From assembly GCA_039621445.1 (NCBI GenBank), contig CP154955.1, forward strand, positions 26,095,069 through 26,159,068: DNA of 64,000 nt, written 5' to 3'. This DNA comes from Euglena gracilis (Eukaryota > Euglenida > Euglenophyceae > Euglenales). Of this stretch, positions 31,400 to 44,247 are shown one piece after another. The notes under the pieces are model-generated. The model was not told the DNA's origin. It was given only the letters and a program-made list of their open reading frames with translations, and ran no database searches. Position numbers and translations under genes: made by a program. Position 1 is the stretch's first letter. Each line of letters starts with the position of its first letter.

Positions 31400-32380
31400 G
31401 TCATTATGCAACATTCTTCATCATGCAACACCATATTTTGGACAATCATTCACAATTTGTCCACCCCAAAAAAACAGAGGCAAGAGCAGGGCTGGCACCT
31501 CTACGTATATGTTCACCTGTTATACCCCCCCCTTTTGGCTGGGTCAATGAAATTCCTTTAGTGTGGTCTTGTTGTCTGATCGGGCCTTCTAGGAGGAGGT
31601 CAGTGGGACAATGGGGGGGGGGGGCAACTACACCTAATCTGCATCCTGCCCATGTCTTCGTCGTTCACGATACACCAAAATGGCCGACAATTGGCCAACG
31701 CCCGAAATGGCCTAATATGGCACAAAACGGACAGAAATAGACAGATGAGCCAAAACTTCGTTCCCAGAACAAAAATTCCAAAATGATATGACAATTTTTC
31801 TTCAACCCCAACTTCTATTCTCCTATTCTCTTGGAAATCCAATGCAGCCATGGTGGAAATCAAGCATTGCAAACGTGTTTTCCCAAAAAAAAAGCCTTTC
31901 ATTTCCAGAAGCATAGGAGATACAGGAGATGGGAGGTGACAAAATCTAAATAGACCTGCGCCCATACCTACACGTATGTCTATATCTCTCCCTGTCAGCC
32001 CTGAGCATGAAAGCGTGTTTTAAACCAGGGGGAAAATAATGAAGCAATTTCCTTCCAAATCATGCGAGATTATCCGGCAAGATCATGCAAGATTATGCAG
32101 AAAAAAATGCGGAATACAAGTGTGCATTCACGCAAGGTCGGAAACCTGCAGATCTGCCTGAAATTCTGCCCAAAATTCCCCCCAAAAATGGCCCAAGCGC
32201 CAGAAGCTGGTCCAGAATGGCCCGAAATAGGCCGACCCAGCATGGATGAAAGTACCATCACCCCCCCCCCTAAATGACCCCCCCCCTAATTTCAATTTTG
32301 GCCTCCAAAAAAAACATATGGTTTTTGTTTTTGTATCTCGCAATTTGCCTCACGAGACAGACCACACTGTCTTTTGTTCC
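31400..32380. other. No gene seen
   Basis: Only short frames; one C-tract/TAAATGACC word pair at 32262-32290. Confidence 0.35.
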
Positions 32381-32389
32381 TATTGCCAG

Positions 32390-32900
32390 GATGGCTGACC
32401 GTCGTCGGGAGGGTACTGTTGTTGTCCCTGCCTCAGCTGCAAGTGAGCCGAAGCCCGCTAGCCAAACGGCGAAAATCAAAAGGGCGTGCTGCCATCGAAA
32501 ATTTATGCATCCAACCGAACACAACGGGAACTGCACTCTTCCCGGCTATTAAAAGAACCACTTCAGCATCACTGCCTCCCCTTTTGGTCTACAAAGGAAA
32601 GAAGGTGGGACATATCATTAAACAAGTCACCAAAGCAGCATCCCAAGAAGATGATCCATGTTCGGCTGCCGTCTCAGACAATGGTTGGGTCAACGGGGAC
32701 ATATTTCTTGACTGGGTGAAGGAAACGTTCACTTGAACCAGAGGAGCCCTCGGAAGCAAACACGTTGATGACTCCGCGGCCATCCGTTGCCCTCAGTGCC
32801 ATTCATGGCAGCATTCCTCCTGCATTGCCAATGGTTGCGTCTTTTGTCTGTGAGCACAGTCCTTTGCCCCCTTTGCAAAAGGGTTGATGCTCCATTTTGT
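32390..32900 (+). pseudogene. Pogo-like (DDE_1) transposase fragment with adjacent PHD-like cysteines
   Basis: The + frame ending at 32736 reads SLPPLLVYKGKKVGHIIKQV and then VSDNGWVNGDIFLDWVKETF. This matches the pogo/Tigger-type DDE_1 pattern: a hydrophobic PP..V(Y/F)KGK strand followed by an S-x-N-G-W...FL-W helix. Downstream, in another frame, CPQCHSWQHSSCIANGCVFC has the cysteine/histidine spacing of the second half of a PHD finger. The N-terminal DNA-binding part and the complete catalytic triad are not visible, so this is a broken remnant. Pogo-type elements duplicate TA, as the C-tract elements here do, but a causal link is inference. Confidence 0.5.
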
Positions 32901-33039
32901 GATTCTCTGTCGCTACCACACATAACCACCTCGCTCATGTGCTTGCAAAACCGCAAAGTACAGGGCCCGTGAGTAGTGCCACCAGCATTTTGCTTGCGTT
33001 TCAATGTTTACCATCGTCCTGGTACAATTCATGCCGCTC

Positions 33040-34240
33040 ACTAGTCGGTAACCGACCCCCCGAATTTTTGGCTCCGGGACCCCCCCCTAATTGACCCCCC
33101 CCCCAAACTGCAATCCGGACCCCTGGCTGAGACAAAAGGGGTGTCGTTTAGGGGGGGGGTGATGATGGTGGCCAAAACGTCACAAACTGCCAAAATACTA
33201 AATAACAGCCAACGTCCATGATGTTGGAACAAATTGACATTTTAAATGAAACTGCAGAGAACAAATTTTTTTGACAGATTTGAATATCATTTTATTGTCT
33301 ATTTTTTAATTTATTTCGTTTTTTAAATTTTTGAAAACCTTGACATCATTTGCAATCATTTGACAGACTTTATGGAGAAAAAATTAACAGAGAATCTGAG
33401 ACATTAGTTTGGTGTCTCGAGCGGCGGGGCTGTTTCGTGAATTATGTCAAAAGGCGCCCCCCCCCCAATTTTTTTGTCCCCCCCCAATTGTCTATTGGGG
33501 GTCTGAAGGAGCCCGGCCATTGGCCAAATAGGAGGGTGGACTGTTGGGTTGGTGGACTGGTTTGTCCACTTACAATTTGTCAGCCGGCTCGTCTATCTTT
33601 TGGAGGTTCCACATGCTGCCATGAGGGCAGGACCCCCTCTGGTTGACTAACCCCCTCGGCATGGCATGCCGAACCATACCAATGAATTCTTCTTTGGGAA
33701 ATTTGGATCTCCACTGTGACCTCTCCCCCTTGAGGTCCGACCCCCGAAAAATGGGGACCCCCCCCTGGTGGCCGAGGGTCCTTGTCAGACGTGCCCAACC
33801 AGAAACCAGTAACCAGAACCCCCCCCCCACTCCACCGAATGGTCTATCAATCCACCAGCTCCCCCCCACAAAGTGGTTGAGCCCTGTCCGGAACATGAGG
33901 AGTCCCACCCTTGGTATTTGTTGGTCCCTGCTAGCTCGAACTAGCCCCCCCCCCCATGAATAAGACCCCCCCTGCCGGCGTGAAGCGCCAAATTTTTTGA
34001 AAAATGTGACATTTTGGGGGGTGAATCTGCCATTTTGGGACAGGTTTCACACAATTCAGCATATTTTCTCCTATTTGTCTGAGTTTTGAAAACTGGTATT
34101 TTGGGGGGCATTTTTGGACATTTTGGGGGGTAGAAAATTTTCCAGCAAAAATGAAATGGACCCCCCCCATGAATAAGACCCCCCCCCCCATCGGGCTTTC
34201 CAGCAACCGACCCATGAAATGGACCCGGGGTTTTATTTTT
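33040..34240. repeat. C-tract word elements and dispersed repeats
   Basis: 33050-33165 has TAATTGACC-type words between C-tracts and ends in inverted TTTAGGGGG. 33640-33805 is a second copy of the 15.6-15.75 kb repeat (TCGGCATGGCATGCCGAACC). 33945-34240 holds the words ATGAATAAGACC and ATGAAATGGACC repeated between C-tracts around a GGCGTGAAGCGCC hairpin. No gene recognised. Confidence 0.6.
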
Positions 34241-34606
34241 GGGGGGGTTTACGTCCTGTGATTTGTTCTTTTTTTGTACTTTTTTGCAGTTTTGCATTTT
34301 TTTTGCATTGTATATTCTCAGGTTCCTTGTTGCATATTCTTTCCCCCTTGCTCTTCATTGTTATTTTTTGCAAATTTTTTTGGATCTGGAAAATGGAAAA
34401 TGAGGAACTTCATTTTATTGTCATTTCCAAAAAAAAAATAAGTCAATGAGCTCAGCGCTAATCAGAAACCTGGCGAAGGAAAGGTTTGGAAAGTTCCAAA
34501 ATTCAATTTTTTTTTGCAACATAAAAACCAGACAGATGTGTTTTGTTCTGAAGCAATTCATCTCCCTTCCTTTGGTGAAACAACCCCCCCCCCCAAGGTA
34601 AGCTTC

Positions 34607-34650
34607 GCTCTTAGTCTAAAGAGATAAAAGCTCAGCGACCCCCCCCATAC
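34607..34650. repeat. Repeated hairpin motif AAGCTTCGCTCTTA
   Basis: Nearly the same 43 bases as 20277-20320, with complementary GCTCTTA and TAAGAGC arms around a short loop in the first copy, followed by CAGCGACCCCC. Function unknown; it could be the end of an element. Confidence 0.55.
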
Positions 34651-34734
34651 CCCCCATACCCGTTTTCTTTTCATTTTTTTCAATTTTTTTTTGACCCAGA
34701 AATGACCCAAAGTCCATGGGTCCAACCCCACCCC

Positions 34735-34872
<138 letters not shown>

Positions 34873-35049
34873 ACAATATGCAACAAGCAAAAAACTTCCA
34901 AATAGCTGAAGATCAGATTTTGTTAATTGATTGGGGGAAATGTTTCCTGGGTTGAGGCTAAAAAGCCTCATCATCACCACCACCACCACCACCACCAACA
35001 TCATCGTCGTCGTCGTCATTGTCATCATAACCACAAAAACATCATCATA

Positions 35050-36180
35050 ATCCTTGCTGTGTTTCATTTTAGCGCCCAGAAGATGGAATTTTCCAGGAGG
35101 TGGGGGTTGCCCCTCGGTGAATATTTTTCAGGTTCTCTGTACACTCTCTGCCAATCTTGAACGCTGCTCTGTGTGACTTTCTTCCAGGAACCTTTTGTTT
35201 CCTATCTTCTTTTGCACAACGTACATATGGAGCGGTATCGGAGAGTTCCTCGTGAGAGAGCTGTGTGGGGGTTTGCTCATCCATCAATTTCCTCGGCCTG
35301 ATGCCTGTCTTGAATTTGTACTGATTTTAACAGGTTTCCGTCTGAAATTGTTTAGGGCAGTCGCTTTCCATTCAGGCGTCCATTCAGGTCAGTCGATTTC
35401 CATTCAGGCGCCTGTTTAGGTCCGTAGATTTCCATGACATTGAAATCTGTTGCACGTCAGATTCGGACTTTTCAGTGAATTTCTGAACATTTTTGGATTT
35501 CCACTTTTCTTCGACATTTTTGGTCCTGTTGGGTTCTGGAAGCATTTTGGACCAGACAAAAGCTAAATTTTGCGGTCAGATGCTCACAACTTGCTAAAAT
35601 TAGGATGTCCCATTTTTCTCGAACTTCAGAATAAACATTCTGTACAATAAGGCCAGATTCAGTTGCCATCGCTGGTTGTCTAATAAGAGAAGCTTTCGAT
35701 TGAGGGGTGATTTGAAAACTGTTAAAACCTAAGCTGTTGAAACAGAGGGATACGATCCCAATCATCTGAATTCAGGAATTTCAGTTTCATTGGTCAAGAA
35801 TTTGGGGAAATCCAGATGTGGAACAAAACGGCATTCAGATAATGAAACAAAAAAGGTTTGTCGATTTCCAAGACATTGGAATCTGTTTAGGTCAGTCGAT
35901 TTCCATTCAGGCGCCCGTTAATGGGCCAAAAACCACTTTTTTGGCAATATTTCCGTCCAGACGATTCGGTCGAATGAAATTCAAGACAGGCGTGCGGGCC
36001 CAGACAAAATAGGTTTTAGAAAAATCCACCGACACTAACAGATTCAGCAGGGGCGCCGGGCGGCTCACTTTGCTCGCATGGCCCGGCGTCCCTGCTGAAT
36101 CTGTTAGCGTCGGTCGATTTTTGTATAAAATCATTCCACAGCGATCATTTGCACAGAACCACACTCCGGCTTCAGAAGGT
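35050..36180. other. No assignable gene
   Basis: A minus-strand 72-codon frame (35287-35069; MMDEQTPTQLSHEE start) has non-repetitive composition, but no family is recognised and there is no splicing support. Repeats of GTCGATTTCCATTCAGGCG occur at 35345-35440 and 35880-35915, and TTCAGCAGGG..GGCGCC inverted segments at 36040-36110. Confidence 0.3.
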
Positions 36181-36188
36181 TAGGGTTA

Positions 36189-36281
36189 CCATGCCCCCCC
36201 CCCTTACTGTTCCTGTCCTGTGGCCCCCTTTTGGGAATGGGAACAGTAAGGGGGAGGGAACAGTAAGGGGGGGGGGCATGG
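36189..36281. mobile_element. Miniature element with CCATG/C-tract inverted ends (word TTACTGTTCC)
   Basis: Ends are CCATG-C-tract-TTACTGTTCC and inverted GGGAACAGTAA-G-tract-CATGG. Left flank TA, right flank TT, so the target duplication is imperfect. It lies about 220 bases upstream of the Alba gene start. Confidence 0.6.
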
Positions 36282-36502
36282 TTGGTTCATCCTAACTGCA
36301 AATCCCAAACCTAAGCCTGCCAACCAATCCCCATTCTTCTGCTCCGATCATGCCTCCACTGTCTGCCACGAGGAGATGAGACCTCAGTGATCCCCCCATT
36401 TAGACACCCGATCTCATATAAGAGGTGAAGAGAAGAGAGTGGTGGGATGTTCGTGAGTTCCCCAAGTCACGAGCTTTCCCACCCATCCAACATCCTTTGC
36501 GC

Positions 36503-39500
36503 ATGCAAACCCCTGCAGCCGATCAGAGCTCCATTTTGGAGAACGAGATCCGGATCCTGGCCCCGCCGCAGAGGACGCCCCGCAACTACATCGCCTATGC
36601 CCTGAACGTCCTGAGTGCTGAGGTGCACCTGAGTCTGTTTGAACCTGCATTGTTACATCCTGGTTTGTGTGTTGGACTTCTTTGTCTCCCAACCCATAGG
36701 GGGAGAAGGCACAGCAGAAGATCGTCATCCGTGCCATGGGTCGGGCCATTAGCAAGGCCATCGCCGTGTGTGAAGTGGTGAAGCGCCGCGTCCCAGGGTT
36801 GCACCAGGTTTGTCAGTTCCTTTTCGCTGTTGCTTGGGATCAGCATTGCATCATGATTTCCTTTTGGAGAGCACCAGTGCACTTTTGGTGTTTGTTCCTT
36901 CGTCTGGAAATTGGGGGATGAAAATGTGGTGCTTTTTTTTTGTCGATTTTGGCAATGTTTGCATTTTTTTTTTGCTGTTCTTTGTGGTTTTTTGTGTTTT
37001 TTTTTCCCCAGGGATATTTTTCTCGTTCTGAAAAAAATCCGCATTTTTGACCACAATGATACACCGCCCCCATGCCACCTCAGTCAAAACAAAGAGTACA
37101 AAATGGAAGGGGACACTTCCAACACTTCGCATACTTTTATCACACATCTTTGAAATTGATTCTCCACCTCCCAGAGTAACTGGTGACATACTTTTTTGCT
37201 GTGGGGTTTGAATTTTGAATTTTGCCCAATGAATATTTTTTTCATTTTTGCATCTGACTCTTCTCAAGGATGCAATGGCTATACTGACCCCCCCCCGGAA
37301 AATTCAGAAGAATGCCGTTTATACCGACGCCCTGTCTTGCATCCGGTGCGCACAACGGTCACGGTAAACACAAAAGCAATTAGGTTCCCCCTAGCGTCGA
37401 GTTTTTGACAAAGTATGAACATTTGGACTGTTGTTTATTGGGAGTGGATGAAAAACCGAGGGAGAGGATGAATGCACGTCTCCTTGCCCCCCCCCCAAGT
37501 TGAACACCATGACCCATTTATACTGACTCCCCCATTTATACCACCCCCCGGATTTCAAGAAATATGAAAGTGGAAAACTGACTCGTCGGTATAAATGCGG
37601 GGGGGGGTTTATGTCGCCTTGTTTCAAAGGACAGAAACATGGGCAGGCTGAACACTGCTCCCAGATTGCCCTTCCCCATTTTTTCCTGACAGCCGAAAGT
37701 CTTGTTCCTCAGGTTTTTTGGGGGAGGTTCATTGGGCAGGGTTAATTTTGATGAATATTTGTTTGCCAAAATTGGGCTGGTGTCTGATCCATTTTTCTCC
37801 AAGATTTTGATTTTGTGCCACCAAAAACCGAACATTTTTAACATTTTGCCCAAAATAATGTGCACAAAATCCGGTGGGTGCCAAATTGGCAAAGCATCAG
37901 CTTGTCATAATGCTCATCATGATCCTGCAGTTTGACAGATGGCATATGCCCTGACCCCCTCAACATAGGCCACAATCTACACCCAATCATTTAACCCCCC
38001 CCCCCCAAATATAAGACACCCCTCACTATAAGACACCCCCCAAATATAAGACACCCTTTGGGGATTTTCGGGCCGACACCCAAATATAAGACACCCCCCC
38101 CCCAAATATAAGACACCCCTGGGCCGGCACCTACTTCTCCAAATATAAGACACCCCCCATGAAAGGCCTTCCACAGTGAGTGTGGAGCAGCAAGTCTCAA
38201 GGCGCGATGAAAACAACCAATGCACATCCAGTCTACTGCTTTTGGGTGAAGCAACTGCTTTTTGGGTGTAGCAGATCAAGGTTGAGAATCTATTTTTTTG
38301 AACAGCAAGAAAGCGACCAATCTGCAAGTGGTGATGAATGACGTTCAGACAAATGTGCCAGTGTTCGTATTTTCCAATTTCTAAAAAATGAGGCAGTCCG
38401 TTGTGCTAAGTTCATCACCAGTTGCAGATTGGTCACTTTCAGCATACACACTCTCCAAAGCGTCGGAAGACGACCCGTCAGACATGAAGAAAACCCTATG
38501 TATGAAGGTACGAGGACATTAGCACTACAACATACTTGCTGGAAAAGTGTCCAAATATAAGACCCCTCAGTCATCCGCCTGAGACCCAAATATAAGACAC
38601 CCCCCAAATATAAGACACCCTTTGGCGAAATTGGTCGACACCCAAATATAAGACACCGGTGTCTTATATTTGGGGGGGGGTTAAGGTTTTTGAATGCGGG
38701 GTTGCAAAATTTGTTTCGACTTTTCACAGATTACCAAGATTGAAAGCACCAGTCTTGTGGATCATTACGAGCAGGCCTTCACTCCTCTTCCTCCTTTGTG
38801 AACAACAACATGGTGAAATGTTCCACTCACCTGTGCTTCAAGGCTGTCATGGGATCCACTGCCATGGATCCACCAGCCGTGGGTTCCAAATGGAAGCCTG
38901 CACATGAGCCTACAGTGCAGGGGCTGGACCCAAAGGACATTGCCCGCACGGTGTCCGCCGTCTCCATCACGCTGTCCCGGGACCAGAGGTTTTTTTTAGC
39001 CTTGGACCCCCTCCCCCGGTGGGTGGGTCCCTTGGACCCCCCTCCCCCCCCGGGGGGGGGTGGGGGCTGGTGGGTATATCTTTTTCGGTGCCTTTGGCGC
39101 CGAAAATTTTGAAAAGGTGCCATTTTTAGCATTTTTTGGCCATTTTTGGGCGGGTCTCCCGGGACGCCCCCCCTCCCCCGGGGGGCCCACCCCAGGGGGT
39201 GGGTGGGTGGGTGCCGACCCTCTCCCCCCTCCCCCCCTCCCCCCCCCCCGGTCTTAAAAAAACCCCTGCCCGGGACGCAGTGGACACCTCCGACCCAGGC
39301 TACCAAGCTCCTCTCCCTCTTTCTGAGGTGTGGTTGCTGGTTGGAAAAGCCAGCACAGCACCTAACTCTCAGCCGGGCTGCCGACCCTCCCCGGGGTGGC
39401 AGAGCCGGGCTGAGTGAAAAAAACTTTATTGGTCCAAAGTGGCAAACCCTTTTTTTTAAACAAAAAGGGTCAAACTGTCCAAAAATTGTGTTTGGCAGCC

Positions 39501-42500
39501 TCATTAGGGGAGAATGATATCCGCAATTTTCTGCAATTTTCCGCAATTTTTCCGCAATTTCCTGCAATTTCCTGCAATTTCCTGCAACTTTTCCGCAATT
39601 TTTTCCGCATCAACCTGAAACGGAAGGCGAGATGAGTCTTGGCCCTTCTCAAACATTTCACAAGGGAACCCAGGGGCTTTTTTTTGTTACTTTGTTAAAT
39701 TTGTTTCAAATTTTGTTATTTTGTCAAATTTGTCAAATTGGACAATATTTGACAAAATTTCGCAATTTCTCGGCTTTTTTTAAAGTTTTTTCTGCTGGAA
39801 ATTATCTCAATTTCTGCTGGAAATAATTTCGACTTTGAAGAATTCCGCATTGGCCCAGATTTTTTCCTAAGCCGGCGATTTTTTTTGCATTTTTCCTTTT
39901 TTTTTCACCCAAGAAATTCCATCTTTCCTGAATCAGGATGTTCCCAAAATTACAAAAATCATGCCTTTTTGGACGTTTTTGTTGGAAAAAATGTCAATAA
40001 CGGCTCAAAACTGGCGCCTATGTTGCAGAATCCCCAAATTTGTGAAAATTTTCTAAGTGCCTTCAGCAGAAATATGTATATTCCCGATATCAATTTTTTC
40101 CACAATTTGCTGCAATTTTCCGCAACTTCTGCAATTTTTCGAAGGCTTCTGATATCAATCCCTCCCTGGCCTCATACCAGTGGGCTGCCCAGGGGGGCCC
40201 ACTTGTATGACGGGAGCCGCCGGACATCTGAATGCCCGGTGACAAAAATGAGGTCAATGATAGGGATGGGTTACGATGCTTACGTTTATGGGGTCAGGGT
40301 TACAATTGCAGCCGGAGTTCACGCCGAGGTTCACCTTTTTCCCCCCCGCGGTTTCGGCCTAATTCTGGGGATTTCGGCGTAATTTTCTTAACCCAACCCT
40401 TTTCCCAACCCTGCCCCCAATCTTTCTCCTGACGGGTGTCCGCGCAGCGGAAACGACAGAAATTCCTCGGCGGAACCGAAGGGCCGGAGGGAGAACAGGC
40501 CACGATTGCTCGTCGGCCCCATTTGTATGAAGCGGGGGGTTGACGTCACCCATGAACGGGCAAGCAGTGAGAACCGCACTATCATTATGGCCCTAGCCCT
40601 GTTCCCGGAATTTCGTTTTTCCAGCTCTCCGAAACCCCTCTATTGACCTCCAAGCACTGACCCCCCCAGGAGGAGGTGGTTCCTCTCATTCAGCACAGGC
40701 CCCCTCCCTCCGGGTGGGAAGTTTGACCCCCCCCCCCCCCCCCCGCCAGGCCTTCCTGTTCTGCCCTGGTGAGGGGGTCGACCCCCCCTCACCACCCCTT
40801 CCCGTGTTTCCGGGGCGCCGATTTTGAGGTCAAATTATTTCCTTCTGTGCCGAGGGACAGTTTTTCCTTGGCCGACGCAATGGTGGGGGGTCGCCCCCCC
40901 CCCCCGCCTCCCGGGTCAAGGGTCACCTCCGGGCCAAACACATGCCATGCCCCAATGATGACCATTCTTTATTTTCCATTTCCAATTTTATTTAATTATT
41001 GTAAATAAAAGGTAAAACAAACAAATAAACAAAAAAAATGGAATAGAATAGATAGATAGATGGAATGAATAAAAGAAACTAGACATGTGAAAGGCACAAA
41101 TTTTTTTTAGGTCAAATAATAAATTAAAATTTAGGTCAAGAAATCATATAATAACACTGAAAGAACAAAAAACATAAACTCTAAAATGTGAACATACAAG
41201 AAAGGTAAAGAACAAAAATAAAGCGAAACATCAGTAGTAAAAGTAATATGAATATTTTATTTTTCAATATTTTATTTTTGGTCCTATTTTTCGTAGTTTT
41301 TTTGTTTTTGTTTTCTGGCTTCACTTTCTTTTTGTTTCACTTTCATTTTGCATGCTTTTATTTTCCTGCTTATTTTTTCCCGGTTTCGAACTGTGGTCGT
41401 TCTTCTGACACACAGGTGTTGCTCCCACTGAGCTTTTGCACAACCCAACAACTTCATTGTCTTCCATACTCACCCCTGATTGTCGTGCATGCAAAGAGCT
41501 CGGCACTAATCAAAACTTGGTCTGGATGGCTCCCGGGCTGGACCTGACTGGAACCCAAACCTTGGTAGAAAAAACCGAGTCCATTTGGGTTGTATTTTTT
41601 CAGCCAAAATTTTGAGGCGAAACTCCCGGAACACATTCCAAAAAACACCAGCAGCCTCATCCAAGTGGCTTCCCCCCAGAGGGCCAACTAGATTAACGGG
41701 GGTGGGGGGGAACCCCCTCTAGCGACCCATTTTCAGATCCCCGGATGAGGGTTCCCCCCGGAGTTCTCATGAAAACCCCTGGCTTGGGCAGATCTCGACA
41801 GAGTGAAATATGAGGAGAATTTGGGGCTTCCTAAGCCTTTCTTGATGAGAGTAAGGAGTCCATTCTCCCCAGTCTGCCAAGTTTTTCCATACTCACCCTC
41901 CTTGGGATGTACCCAGGGCTATTGAGGTTTTGTTAACCCTGCCCCCCGGGGGGGGGGCAGCCAGCCAGCATATTTTTTTTTCCAGTCAGTGGACCCCAGC
42001 CGAGCTGTGGACCCCCCCCCCCCTGGGTCACTGAGGGGTTATAAAGTTTTTGTAGCCTGGCTAAGCCCGACTGGACCAAAAAGTTCGGTGCAAAGCACCC
42101 AAAAATTCATTCACAGGTGTCAAAAATGGCCAAAAATACCGGTTTGAAGGCTTTTTTTGGGGGGGGTTTCAGCTCAAATTTTTGGATAAAAATCCAAACC
42201 AGTGAAAATTGGACTCTTTTTTAAGCATTTTTTGGGGTACCCGCTGGTACCCCCCTCCCCCTGAACCCCCAACCAAAACCTCCAACAACAAATCCCGACA
42301 AATCCCGACAATCCGGACAAATTTTGACAATTTGCTTTCCAGGTTGTTTTAAAAATGAAAGGTTTTTTTTTGGCACAACAGCAACATCACCATTGCTGTC
42401 AAGCACAGTTGTGTGTTTCCACAATCCCACGGCCCAGCGTTTTGTTTCGTATCGCATCCAACCCACATTCTTTTGAAATATTTTTTGCCTTTTTGTTGCA

Positions 42501-44205
42501 AATATGCTAAGATGCTATTTTTTTCTGGGAGGCTGTTATATCCCAAAATTTTTTGTTCTCCATGCCATTGGTGATGCTTGTGCACCACAAACTGAGTCTC
42601 AACAACAGATAAAGAAGGTTAGATAACCCAAGCATCCCATCAATAAACCATATGATGGACCACATATTACTTGCCTTGGATCAACGTCCAAGGTGAATTG
42701 TCCAAATCCCGACAAAACCCGAAAAATCCCCGACAAATCCCGACAACTGCATCAAGTGTCTGGAGGTGCTTGTCTTCCACCCCCAGGGTGGGAGGTTCCA
42801 GCTAGCACCTTTTTCCAGCTGGCCCGTGGCCCCCCCGGGGTCCTTGAGGAAACCCCTGCTTGTTCCAGGAAATATGCAACCTCTGATCGCTGTGCCTCTT
42901 TGCTACAGGTGAAAACCGAGGAGGTCGCGCGCTCTGAACCAGGCTTCTTTTTTCCATTTTCTTTCCATGTTTCATCCTCACATGATTGAACTTTAATTGA
43001 ACATGATGCCTTGCACACAAATCAAGACACACAGCCACATGTTTAGAGAGAAACAATATTTGTCCTATATGACCGGCCAATTCCAGGAAGGCAGCAAACA
43101 ACGACCAGTGACCTCCATCAGGTTCATATTGCAATTTTCCGCACAAGAAGAGTACATGATGAATCCAACCATGTCCAAAAGAAATTGCCCAACGTTGCAC
43201 AAATTAAAAAAGTTAGGACAGCGGTCCTCGAGCCCTGCCTCCCCGGGCAGGCCGGTGGGGGTGAGGGTGCATCCCTGCGTGCGTCCATGGCCAGCCGGGG
43301 GGGCCTGCCTGCAGCGGCAGGCGGCCTGGAGAGCAGCGGAGGAGGCACAGCAGACAGGCGGGCAGGGGGAGCAAGGGCCAAGGCAGAGAGCATGCTGCGG
43401 GCGGCAAACCTCTCTGTGCCTGTTGCTGATGCCAGCGTTGGCTTCCATTTGTTCCAATCTTTCGTGGGTTGAAATTGGGACATGGGAGAGCCATGGAAAG
43501 AACTTTAGTTTGGGTCTGAGACACAAAAAAACAAAAACCATTATCCTCGAAATGGTATATTTTCGGCCATTATTGGCCATTATTGGGGTGGAACACTCCC
43601 CACCCCAAAAGGTCAAAAGGTCGTCTGCCTCGACCTGCATTTCCTCCCAAGAAAAGCCCTGTGTTTGCCCAGGTGATTAAAGAATAATAAGATAAAAACA
43701 ATGACAATAGAAAAAACCTGGGATTGTTTTCTGGGAAGGTCAAATCCTGTGATCACCAAGGAGATTCCCAGGGGGCTTGGGGGGATAACAACAACAATTT
43801 TCATTGGGTCTAATGGCTCCCTCCCCCCCACCCCCTGGCGTTCAGAGAGCCCTCTTTGGCTCCCGGCGGTCCCCTCCTTGCCCCTCTGGGGGTTTGCCCC
43901 GGGGGGGGGGGGGGGGGCCAATGCCACGGAACGGCCACTGAACTCCGCCGTGGCTTGTCGCAGTGCGGCGCCCCTCCAGTTCCCAGTTTCCCCCACATGG
44001 GTGGACATCTCCCTGACCCTCCGCCCTGCTTGGGACCCGGGAAAGGGAAGGGAAAAGGGAAGGGCAAGGGCAAGGGCAAGGGCAAAGGGAAGGGGAAAGG
44101 AAAGGGGAAAGGGGACAGCGGCGCCTGGGGCAAAGGGTATGGCGCGGGGGACAGGTCGCACTGGGATTATGCCAGCCAGGGAAAGTCGACACTGCGTCCT
44201 CACAC

Positions 44206-44247
<42 letters not shown>

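Noticed and set aside
42790-42860. Another hAT-like element ending in GAAACCCCTG in the arm
   Set aside because: One end resembles the CAGGGG terminus, but no inverted partner or matching 8-bp duplication was found.
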